Below, one piece after another: positions 15,224-21,896 of a stretch of DNA of 35,993 nucleotides. The notes beneath the pieces were generated by a model. The model did not search any database. It was not told the DNA's origin and saw only the letters and a program-made list of their open reading frames with translations. The position numbers were made by a program, and so were the translations under genes. Where the stretch lies: positions 1 to 35,993 of the forward strand of contig DWXC01000001.1 in the NCBI GenBank assembly GCA_019119395.1, in the 5' to 3' direction. Source of the DNA: Candidatus Borkfalkia stercoripullorum (lineage in GTDB: Bacteria; Bacillota; Clostridia; Christensenellales; Borkfalkiaceae). Each line of letters opens with the position of its first letter. Positions within the stretch are counted from its first letter, which is position 1.

Positions 15224-16123
15224 TCAATCTTCTCCTATGTACACTATCTCTTCCGTAAGGGCAACGCCCGTCTTTGCGAAAACCGCGCGCCTGACGCGTT
15301 CTATGAGCGCGCGCACGTCTTTCGCGGAAGCCTTTCCGCCGTTTATGATAAAATTCGCGTGTTTGTCCGATACGAACGCGCCGCCCTCGCGTGCGCCTTT
15401 CATACCCGCGCTTTCGATGAGCGCCCCCGCCGAAACGCCTTCGGGATTTTTGAACACACAGCCCATGCTTCTGCCCTTCGGCAGACGGGCACGCTCCGCA
15501 AGGACTTGCCTTATCTCTGCCAGCGCACGCTCCCGCCCGCAGTATTCCGCACGGAGTTGTACCGACGCGATCAGCATGCCGCGCCCCGTAAAAACGGTAT
15601 GTTTGTACCCGAACGCGCATCCTTCCACGGTAAACCCGCGAAGGTCTCCCTCTTCCGTAAAAGCGGAAACGGAAAGCACCCTGTCGCCGATATGCCCGCG
15701 GGCCGTTCCCGCATTCATATAGACCGCGCCGCCGACGCTCGCGGGGATACCCGCCATAAAAGCGAACCCGCCCAGCCCTGCGTCCGCAAGCGCGCGCAGA
15801 AGCCGCGCCGCGCGCACGCCGCTTTCCGCATACACCGTCTCTCCGCCAAGCGAGATCGTACGCATACGATCCGTAGACACGACCGCGCCGTCAAACCCGC
15901 GGTCGGCGGCGAGCACGTTCGCCCCGGAACCGAGCACGACGTACGGAACGCCGTATTTTTTGAGAACGCGGAGCGCGCATCCCGCGGCAGGCACGCTTTC
16001 GGGATACAGGCACAGCGGCGCGGCGCCGCCTATGCCGGCCGTCGTATGCGACGCAAAAGAAAAATCCGCTTCGGAAACACAGCCCTTCGACTCTTCCGCG
16101 ACCCGTTCGAAAACTCCCCTCAT
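15224..16123 (-). CDS. murB: UDP-N-acetylmuramate dehydrogenase (UDP-N-acetylenolpyruvoylglucosamine reductase)
   Basis: FAD enzyme that reduces UDP-GlcNAc-enolpyruvate with NADPH to UDP-MurNAc, the second committed step of peptidoglycan synthesis. 299 residues. FAD-binding motifs are clear: HTTAGIGG (26-33), VLGSGANVL (63-71) and GIPASVGGAVYMNAG (125-139). The catalytic proton donor region reads GRSMGCVFKNP with Cys222 where E. coli has Ser; Cys variants occur in the family. The conserved Glu lies near the C-terminus (LTEEIVYIG). SD AAGGAG precedes the ATG. First gene of the murB-PHP-whiA-crh run, possibly transcribed from the gene upstream (44-bp gap). Confidence 0.97.
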   Translation of the reverse strand: MRGVFERVAEESKGCVSEADFSFASHTTAGIGGAAPLCLYPESVPAAGCALRVLKKYGVPYVVLGSGANVLAADRGFDGAVVSTDRMRTISLGGETVYAESGVRAARLLRALADAGLGGFAFMAGIPASVGGAVYMNAGTARGHIGDRVLSVSAFTEEGDLRGFTVEGCAFGYKHTVFTGRGMLIASVQLRAEYCGRERALAEIRQVLAERARLPKGRSMGCVFKNPEGVSAGALIESAGMKGAREGGAFVSDKHANFIINGGKASAKDVRALIERVRRAVFAKTGVALTEEIVYIGED

Positions 16124-16167
16124 TTTTCTCCTTTCTATTTTACTACAAACGCCCGATTTTTACAAAC

Positions 16168-17166
16168 TTATACGAGATAATTTTCCAATTTTTTTGCGCC
16201 GTTTTCGTCTCCGTTTAAAACGGAAAACGCAAGATCGCGGAACGCCTCACGCGCGCTTTCGTCCGCGAACGCGGGAAACGCGCGGGCGGGCGAGACCGCT
16301 TCCAGCGCCGCGAGCGCGCCGCCCTCTTCGCCGTAAATCCGGAAATACGGGCTCAGCATGCCGACGGAAGCCAGACCTTTTTGCACCTCTTCGGATAAAA
16401 GGAGGGCTATAAAATCGAGACACGCATTGTATTTGCCCGCGTCTTCCGTACAAACCGAAATATACTGCCAAAGATCGCAGAACCGTTCCAGCGGCTTCGC
16501 CTGCACGGAAAACTCCCGCGCCCTGAATCTCTGCACGTCGCGCTGCGTACCGAGCATGTATTTGTATTTCCCCGCGATGAGCGCGGTATACGCCTGTACG
16601 GAAGGCAGAACGGCAAAATCACCGTGCAGCCCTTCCAACGCCGCCGCGGCGGCGGCGAACGCCCCTTTCCCCTCGGAGATGACCGCGTTTTCAGCCGTAA
16701 CGCCTGAAAAGCCGCCGTCCGCCGAAAAGAGGAAATACCCGCCCCTGCACCACGGCGCGGCGTACGTTTCACCGCCCGCCGAGGCTGCGGCACAGTCGTA
16801 TTTTTCCAAAGGCAGCGCGATATCCGCGACAAACCCGCAGTCCCCGCCGAAGGAGATCATGTCGGGCATCCTCCCTTCCGCCAGCGCGTTCGCCGCGCTC
16901 TCGGGCGTGTGCGCCGTGATCATCACGAAAAGTCCCTCGTTCTTCCTTTCGAACGTTTTCGCCGCTCTTTGCAGGAAAGACGCGCGCGAGCCCTTTCCGC
17001 CCTCGAACCCGTCGATGTGCCACAGCCGCAAAACGCCTTTATATCCGACGGGAAACGCCGCGTCGGAACGGGTCAGCGCGGGATAAGCGAATATAAAACA
17101 AAAAGCCGCCAGCGCCGCCAGCAGTAAGGACAGCGCCGCGGTGATCCATTTTTTCTTTGTACGCAT
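16168..17166 (-). CDS. Membrane-anchored extracellular solute-binding-like protein
   Basis: 332 residues. The N-terminus has KKK followed by a hydrophobic segment (9-30), with no proper lipobox (AAFC lacks the Leu-x-Gly/Ala-Cys order), so it is a signal anchor or cleaved signal peptide. The rest resembles type 2 periplasmic-binding proteins of ABC importers: GVLRLWHIDGFEGGKGSRASFLQ, AKTFERKNEGLFVMITAHTPE, MPDMISFGGD, and a C-terminal helical region LDFIALLLSEEVQKGLASVGMLS typical of family 1 solute-binding proteins. No ABC permease or ATPase is adjacent, so it may be an orphan sensor or binding protein. The ATG has no SD and lies 8 nt after a TATAAT, suggesting a leaderless mRNA. Confidence 0.75.
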   Translation of the reverse strand: MRTKKKWITAALSLLLAALAAFCFIFAYPALTRSDAAFPVGYKGVLRLWHIDGFEGGKGSRASFLQRAAKTFERKNEGLFVMITAHTPESAANALAEGRMPDMISFGGDCGFVADIALPLEKYDCAAASAGGETYAAPWCRGGYFLFSADGGFSGVTAENAVISEGKGAFAAAAAALEGLHGDFAVLPSVQAYTALIAGKYKYMLGTQRDVQRFRAREFSVQAKPLERFCDLWQYISVCTEDAGKYNACLDFIALLLSEEVQKGLASVGMLSPYFRIYGEEGGALAALEAVSPARAFPAFADESAREAFRDLAFSVLNGDENGAKKLENYLV

Positions 17167-17174
17167 ACAGTTGT

Positions 17175-17204
17175 ATTATATTCGGAACGCGCAAAGGGTA
17201 TGAA
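17175..17204 (-). promoter_or_regulatory. Promoter giving a leaderless mRNA
   Basis: Minus strand TTCATA (17204-17199), 18 bp, TATAAT (17180-17175), then only ACAACTGT before the ATG at 17166. Transcription would begin on or within about a base or two of the start codon. Confidence 0.6.
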
Positions 17205-17270
17205 CGGCATTTTTGTTTCGATTTTAAACGTTTTATACCTCGCATAGTACTCGGCATTTTTTCAGAAACT

Positions 17271-17299
17271 GAAAAAAGAGAGGCCGCAAAAGCCTCCCT
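17271..17299 (-). terminator. Terminator after hprK
   Basis: Minus strand GGGAGGC, short loop, GCCTCTC (one mismatch), then TTTTTT. It lies 21 bp past the hprK stop and closes the uvrC-HAD-hprK operon. Confidence 0.75.
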
Positions 17300-17319
17300 T
17301 TTCGGTATAATTGTATATT

Positions 17320-18234
17320 TTATCTTCCGATCGTCCTGCCGATCAGTTCCTGCGCCGCGTCGTACCCCATGCTCTTCAGACGGAAATTGCGCGCCGCGAC
17401 TTCGATGATGATGGAAAGGTTTCTCCCGGGTTTTACGGGTATCGTATGCTTCGGGACTTTTTGCCCGAGGATCGTTTCGTACTGCGCACCCTCACCGAGG
17501 CGGTCATAGACCTTGCCGTCGTCCCAATTTTCAAGCTCGACGACGAGTTCAATCTCCTTTTCGTTGAGAATGGAACCCGAACCGTACATGTTTTTGATGT
17601 TGATGATGCCGATGCCCCGCAGCTCCATAAAATAGCGGATCATTTCGGGCGCGGAGCCGACCAGCTTTTCGGAAACGCGCTTAATGATCACGCTGTCGTC
17701 CGCCACCAATCTGTGCCCGCGCTTGATAAGTTCCATCGCCGTCTCGCTCTTGCCTATCCCGCTGTGCCCCGTCAGCAGAATACCGACGCCGGAAACATCC
17801 ATGAGCACGCCGTGCATGCTCGTTTGCGGAGCAAGTTTGTTGTTCAGGTAAAAGAACAGGTCGTTCATGATCGCCGTCGTGACTTTGTCCGTACGCACGA
17901 TCGGGCAGCCGGTTTTCCGCGCTTCCTCGATCAGTTCGTGCAGAACGGGCAGATCCCTGGAAAGAATGATGCACGGGATATCCTGATAGGACAGCAACGT
18001 CGCAAGCCGCTCCTTTCTGACCTCCACAGGCAGGGAACGCAGAAATTCGTATTCGGTATTGCCGAGGACGAGTATCCTCGTCGAATCGAAGTATTTGAAA
18101 AAACCCGCAAGCTGCAAGCCCGGGCGCGTCACGCTGTAAGACGAAAGGGTGACCCGTCCCCTGCCCGCAAACACGATTTCCAGCCCGAGATCGCTGCAAA
18201 AACTTTCAAGCAGGATCACTTCCTGATCGCTCAT
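17320..18234 (-). CDS. hprK: HPr kinase/phosphorylase
   Basis: Bifunctional enzyme that phosphorylates HPr/Crh on serine when glycolytic intermediates are high and removes the phosphate when they fall, controlling carbon catabolite repression. 304 residues from the ATG at 18234. That start is chosen over an upstream one because GGGGGG sits just before it and it overlaps the HAD stop as ATGA. The N-terminal domain comes first. Then the catalytic part: His141 in SMHG, the P-loop GHSGIGKS (156-163), VADDSV with its acidic pair, and the HprK signature MELRGIGIINIKNMYG (203-218). Its likely substrate in this window is the Crh-like protein at 13228-13482. Confidence 0.97.
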   Translation of the reverse strand: MSDQEVILLESFCSDLGLEIVFAGRGRVTLSSYSVTRPGLQLAGFFKYFDSTRILVLGNTEYEFLRSLPVEVRKERLATLLSYQDIPCIILSRDLPVLHELIEEARKTGCPIVRTDKVTTAIMNDLFFYLNNKLAPQTSMHGVLMDVSGVGILLTGHSGIGKSETAMELIKRGHRLVADDSVIIKRVSEKLVGSAPEMIRYFMELRGIGIINIKNMYGSGSILNEKEIELVVELENWDDGKVYDRLGEGAQYETILGQKVPKHTIPVKPGRNLSIIIEVAARNFRLKSMGYDAAQELIGRTIGR

Positions 18235-19061
18235 ATATTCCCCCCCAATCCGAATTTTTCGATCACGTAAGCCACGCCGTCCTCGTCGCATGTTTTGGTC
18301 ACGAAGTCGGCGGCTTTTTTCAGTTTTTCCACGCCGTTCTCCATGGCGACGCCCAGCCCCGCCCGTTCGATCATCGGTATGTCGTTATAATTGTCGCCGA
18401 TCGCGACCGTTTTGTCAAGCGGAATTTTATAATACCCGGAAAGAAATTCCAAAGCGCCGCCCTTATTGCAGCCGAAAGAATTGATCTCCACCAGATAATC
18501 CGAACTGGAAGTGACGTCGAAACGCTCCGCAAACCGTTCCCTGACCCGTTCAAAGACGGCGGGCGAATCTTCGGGGGCGTTCATCGCCAGCACCTTTTGC
18601 GGGCGGATGTTGTTTTCCGTCACGAACGAAGCGATATCCTCTCCCGTCAGCACGCCCGAAACGCCGCAGACCTCTTCGTAATAGCGCTTGAATTCGTCGT
18701 CGCGGTTCATATAAACCGTATCGCCGTCGTAAACGTGGATATGCCTGCCAAGCGACTGCAAAAAGGCACAGACCTGCACCGCACCTTCCGTTTCCATGCG
18801 CTCGTCGCGCAAAAGCGCGCCGCTTTCGATATCCGCAATGGTCGCGCCCTGATATGCGGCGACCAGCCCCTTCAGCCCAAGTTCCTTCGCGTAAGGCATG
18901 ATGGAGGAAAGCATACGCCCCGTGCAAAACGCAAAGACGCCGCCCGCGTCCACGTATCTGCCGATCGCGCGGACGTTCCTCTCCGAAATACCGCCCTCCG
19001 TCCTGCGAAGCGTGCCGTCAAAATCCGAAACGATAAGTCCGTATGTGAGAGCCATGATCAA
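18231..19061 (-). CDS. Cof-type HAD-IIB phosphatase
   Basis: About 275 residues with all HAD motifs: I, VSDFDGTLRRT with the nucleophile Asp; II, FCTGR; III, a Lys in the NKGGAL region; IV, AIGDNYNDIPM. The inserted C2 cap is typical of Cof/YidA phosphatases acting on sugar phosphates or nucleotide cofactors. Two starts are possible. A TTG at 19061 overlaps the uvrC stop as TTGA and has GAGG 7 nt upstream. The ATG at 19055 has that SD about 13 nt away. It is coupled to uvrC upstream and hprK downstream, so it belongs to a three-gene operon. The substrate is unknown. Confidence 0.92.
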   Translation of the reverse strand: MIMALTYGLIVSDFDGTLRRTEGGISERNVRAIGRYVDAGGVFAFCTGRMLSSIMPYAKELGLKGLVAAYQGATIADIESGALLRDERMETEGAVQVCAFLQSLGRHIHVYDGDTVYMNRDDEFKRYYEEVCGVSGVLTGEDIASFVTENNIRPQKVLAMNAPEDSPAVFERVRERFAERFDVTSSSDYLVEINSFGCNKGGALEFLSGYYKIPLDKTVAIGDNYNDIPMIERAGLGVAMENGVEKLKKAADFVTKTCDEDGVAYVIEKFGLGGNI

Positions 19062-20863
19062 AGTTTTTCCTCAAAATAATCTTTTATCTGACGGGCAAGG
19101 TTCATGCCGATGCCGCCGACGGACGCCAGTTCGTCAACGCTCGCGCGCATGATCCGATCGAGCGTGCCGAATCTGTCCATGAGCGCGCGCCTTTTCGCCT
19201 TGCCGATCCCCTCTATTTCCGTCAGAACGGAAGAGAGGGCGTTTTTGCTGTGTATGTTGCGGAAGTATGTGATGGCGAAGCGGTGCGCCTCGTCGCGTAT
19301 CCTCTGCAACATCTGCAAACAGTAATCGCGCTTGCCGAGCAGAACGCTCTCCTTGGAATGCAGGGTAAAAATTTCTTCCTCGCGCTTCGCCAAAGAGATC
19401 AGGTCGATATCCGCCACACCCTCTGCGTCGAATATTTCCTTGACCGCGGAAAGCTGCCCCTTACCGCCGTCTATGATGATGAGGTCGGGCTTTTCGAACC
19501 GCTCTTCCTCGTCCGTACCGAGCTTGGCGAGCCGCCTTTTGAGCACCTCCTGCAAACTCGCAAAGTCGTTCACGCCCTCCACCGTCTTTATGCGGAAGCG
19601 CCTGTAACTTTGGCGATCCGCCTCGCCGTCGATGAACACGACCATCGAGCCGACCTTATCCACGCCGCTGATGTTGGAAATATCGTAGCATTCCATCCTG
19701 CGCGGATAGCGCGAAAGCCCCAGAACCTCCTGCAAGCGCTTGCAGGCGTTCACCGTCATATCCTCTTTATGGCGTATTTTGTCCACCGCCTTTTCGAGGT
19801 ACTCGCGCGCGTTGCTTTCCGCCATCTCCACGAGCTGGCGGCGTATCCCCTGTTTCGGCAGGGTAACGGCAACGCTCTTGGAATACTTGCCGCGGAAATA
19901 GTCTTCGAGCAATTTATCTTCCGCAAAATCCTGCGCGACGATCTCGTCCGGGATCTGATGATTGGCATAATACTGGGTGAGGAAGGTGGAAACCGCTTCG
20001 CCGTCCGTCGACGCGTTTTCGGCGGGGAAAGTGCTCGCCCCCTGCATGATGCCGCGGCGTATGATGAGAATGTTGACAGCGGCGTACATGTTGTTGCTCA
20101 CATACGCCACGACGTCCGCATTCATGTCGCGGTTGAGCGAGGTGATGCGCTTCAGCTTTATTTTATCGAGCATGTCGAGCTTGTTTTTGCAGTCGAGGGC
20201 GAGTTCGAACTCTTCCGCGTCGGCAAACGCCGTCATCTTCTCTTTGAGAAGTTTTTCCACTTCCCCTTCGTCGCCGTCGAGGAAGCGCATCGCCCTTTTG
20301 ACCCGTTCGCCGTATTCCTCCGCCGTGCACATATGCGCACAGGGCGCGGGGCATCTGCCGATATGGTATTCCAGGCACGGCTTTTTCGGCTTTTCCGTGA
20401 CCGACACCGCGCAGGTGCGCACGCCGAACGCCATGTTCACGATCTCCAGCACGTCTTTCACCCGCACGCCGCCCATATAAGGGCCGAAGTACTTGCTTCC
20501 CTTTTTCAGTTTGCGCGAAACCGAAAACGCGGGATACTTTTCCGAAACGTTCACGCGGATGTAAGGGTACGTCTTGTCGTCCTTCAGGAGGATATTATAT
20601 TTCGGCTTATATTTTTTTATGAGATTGTTTTCGAGCGCGAGCGCGTCTATCTCCGACTTTGTGATGACGTAATAAAAGTCCGCGATGTTGGAGACCATCG
20701 CCATGACTTTTTCCGTCTTGACGGAGGAATGGAAATACTGCCGCACGCGGTTTTTGAGGTTGCGCGCTTTTCCGACGTAGATGACGTTCTTATCCGCGTC
20801 GAGCATGATATATACGCCGGGGTCGTCCGGCAGAAGTTTTAACTTTTCCCGAATTTCGTTCAT
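19058..20863 (-). CDS. uvrC: Excinuclease ABC subunit C
   Basis: Nuclease of nucleotide excision repair that cuts both sides of the lesion in the UvrB-DNA complex. 601 residues, normal for UvrC. In order: the GIY-YIG nuclease domain (DPGVYIMLDADKNVIYVGKA, 14-33), a Cys-rich linker (CLEYHIGRCPAPC), the UVR UvrB-binding motif (ALDCKNKLDML), the RNase H-like nuclease domain (YPRRMECYDISNISG, LIIIDGGKGQL) and tandem helix-hairpin-helix motifs (EIEGIGKAKRRAL, ASVGGIGMNLAR). No strong SD precedes the ATG. The promoter at 20899-20927 lies 35 bp upstream. Confidence 0.98.
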   Translation of the reverse strand: MNEIREKLKLLPDDPGVYIMLDADKNVIYVGKARNLKNRVRQYFHSSVKTEKVMAMVSNIADFYYVITKSEIDALALENNLIKKYKPKYNILLKDDKTYPYIRVNVSEKYPAFSVSRKLKKGSKYFGPYMGGVRVKDVLEIVNMAFGVRTCAVSVTEKPKKPCLEYHIGRCPAPCAHMCTAEEYGERVKRAMRFLDGDEGEVEKLLKEKMTAFADAEEFELALDCKNKLDMLDKIKLKRITSLNRDMNADVVAYVSNNMYAAVNILIIRRGIMQGASTFPAENASTDGEAVSTFLTQYYANHQIPDEIVAQDFAEDKLLEDYFRGKYSKSVAVTLPKQGIRRQLVEMAESNAREYLEKAVDKIRHKEDMTVNACKRLQEVLGLSRYPRRMECYDISNISGVDKVGSMVVFIDGEADRQSYRRFRIKTVEGVNDFASLQEVLKRRLAKLGTDEEERFEKPDLIIIDGGKGQLSAVKEIFDAEGVADIDLISLAKREEEIFTLHSKESVLLGKRDYCLQMLQRIRDEAHRFAITYFRNIHSKNALSSVLTEIEGIGKAKRRALMDRFGTLDRIMRASVDELASVGGIGMNLARQIKDYFEEKL

Positions 20864-20898
20864 ACAATGATAATGGCAGAAATGTTCCGCCCTTATTT

Positions 20899-20927
20899 AT
20901 TATACAATAACCGCGCGGAATTTGCAA
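20899..20927 (-). promoter_or_regulatory. Promoter of the uvrC-HAD-hprK operon
   Basis: Minus strand TTGCAA (20927-20922), 17 bp, TATAAT (20904-20899). Confidence 0.75.
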
Positions 20928-20928
20928 T

Positions 20929-20949
20929 AAAAAAGAGCGACCCGATCGC
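20929..20949 (-). terminator. Weak terminator after the arsR-like gene
   Basis: Short GCGA/TCGC stem (20946-20949 with 20937-20940) followed by a six-T run on the minus strand. It directly abuts the uvrC -35. Confidence 0.4.
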
Positions 20950-20962
20950 CGCCCTTCTTCTT

Positions 20963-21301
20963 TTAATATCCCAGGAATTCGACGCCTTTGAGCAGAACGT
21001 CGTTCACCGTATCGTTTTTCAGGCTGTAAAAGATGACCTTGCCGAGTCGCGACGCCTTTACGATACCCACGTTTTTCAGGTATCGGAGCTGATGCGACAC
21101 CGTCGTCTGATTGATGTCCAGCACGCGCGAGATGTCCGTCACGCACATTTCCGTGATGGCGAGCGCCGACAGAATGCGCACGCGCGTCGCGTCGGCGAAA
21201 ATCGAAAAGAACCCGACGAGCCCCTCGAGGATCTCGCCTTCGGGCACGTACTCTTCCACAAGCGACTGCGTGCGCCTGTCCAAAAGCAGCGTATCTTCCA
21301 T
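20963..21301 (-). CDS. ArsR/SmtB-family transcriptional regulator
   Basis: 112 residues with a winged helix-turn-helix: FADATRVRILSALAITEMCVTDISRVLDINQTTVSHQLRYLKNVGIVKASRLGKVIFYSL. ArsR/SmtB repressors leave DNA when a metal ion binds. The metal-sensing loop of ArsR/CadC (ELCVCD) reads EMCVTD, so a single Cys53 remains. The C-terminal helix lacks the clear Asp/His set of the zinc sensors. The inducer therefore cannot be named, and redox or non-metal sensing is possible. SD AGGAGGG precedes the ATG. Next to a Cys-rich miniprotein gene (divergent) and a CopA-type ATPase gene, so it probably controls metal homeostasis here. Confidence 0.92.
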   Translation of the reverse strand: MEDTLLLDRRTQSLVEEYVPEGEILEGLVGFFSIFADATRVRILSALAITEMCVTDISRVLDINQTTVSHQLRYLKNVGIVKASRLGKVIFYSLKNDTVNDVLLKGVEFLGY

Positions 21302-21443
21302 TTTGCCCTCCTTTCCGCGCTGACGCGCGAACGTTTTATACTTTCATTTTAAACGAAAAGCGCCTTGCAGTCAATACCTGCGCATGTCTGCATTTGCCGC
21401 GCGGAGGGAAGTTATACCGAAAAAAGTCGAAAAGGAGGTATTC

Positions 21444-21629
21444 ATGAACCAAACGGTATTTTTACTTATACTTTTATACCTCGCCAAAAAGTGCGGGTGT
21501 ATCGACAACGCGCAGTTCTGGTGTCTGCTGGGGTTGCTCGCGCTGGACAGCGGATGCTTCAACAACCTGCTCTCCGCCCTTTCGGACAATAACAACGGCT
21601 GTTGTTCGAATTCCTGCTGCAACAACTGA
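21444..21629 (+). CDS. Cysteine-rich miniprotein, 61 residues
   Basis: Unrecognised small protein starting MNQTVFLLILLYLAKKCGC. The ATG at 21444 is chosen because an ideal AAAGGAGGT lies 6 nt upstream; the frame extends further up but without an SD. It has eight cysteines: CGC at 17-19, one after QFW, one in DSGC, and two CC pairs in the Asn-rich tail (GCCSNSCCNN). The first 15 residues are hydrophobic, as is the middle (LLGLLALDSG). The Cys pattern and position between an ArsR regulator and a copper ATPase suggest metal binding, but a spore or wall protein is also possible. It is convergent with copA and shares a terminator at 21643-21668. Confidence 0.75.
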   Translation: MNQTVFLLILLYLAKKCGCIDNAQFWCLLGLLALDSGCFNNLLSALSDNNNGCCSNSCCNN

Positions 21630-21642
21630 TCCTCAAGCGAAG

Positions 21643-21668
21643 CGCGCCCCGCAAAATTGCGGGGCGCG
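21643..21668. terminator. GC-rich hairpin between the miniprotein and copA genes
   Basis: CGCGCCCCGC and GCGGGGCGCG around AAAATT, in the gap between two convergent genes. T-runs are short on both strands (TTT on plus), so it is a moderate bidirectional terminator. Confidence 0.7.
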
Positions 21669-21695
21669 TTTCCTGCTCACGGCAACGGCTTCGGG

Positions 21696-21896
21696 TCATT
21701 TGATCTTTTTGACCTTGTAGCCCGCGTCCTCGACCGCTTTCACCAGCACGTCGTCGGGCACGTCCGTCACGACGGACGCCCTCTTCTTTTTGAGGTCGAC
21801 GCGCGCTTCGACGCCTTCGATCGCGTTGAGCGCGTTTTCCACGCGCGCGCTGCAATGCGAACAGCTCATGCCTTCGATGAACAATGTCTTTTCCAT
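21696..21896 (-). CDS. Possible internally initiated CopZ-like copper chaperone within copA
   Basis: The last 66 codons of copA form a complete HMA domain (metal site GMSCSHCS, then the typical beta-alpha-beta-beta-alpha-beta pattern ending GYKVKKIK), the size of a free CopZ chaperone. The domain begins with an ATG at 21896 that has AAGGAG 8 nt upstream, better than many gene starts in this window. The preceding residues (VNGEGENN) look like a linker. A separate CopZ could therefore be made from the copA message by internal initiation. This is inference; the domain may simply be part of CopA. Confidence 0.45.
   Translation of the reverse strand: MEKTLFIEGMSCSHCSARVENALNAIEGVEARVDLKKKRASVVTDVPDDVLVKAVEDAGYKVKKIK

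Noticed and set aside
16168-17166. Lipoprotein anchoring of the solute-binding-like protein
   Set aside because: The only early Cys is in AAFCF, which does not fit a lipobox, so a signal anchor or cleaved signal is preferred.
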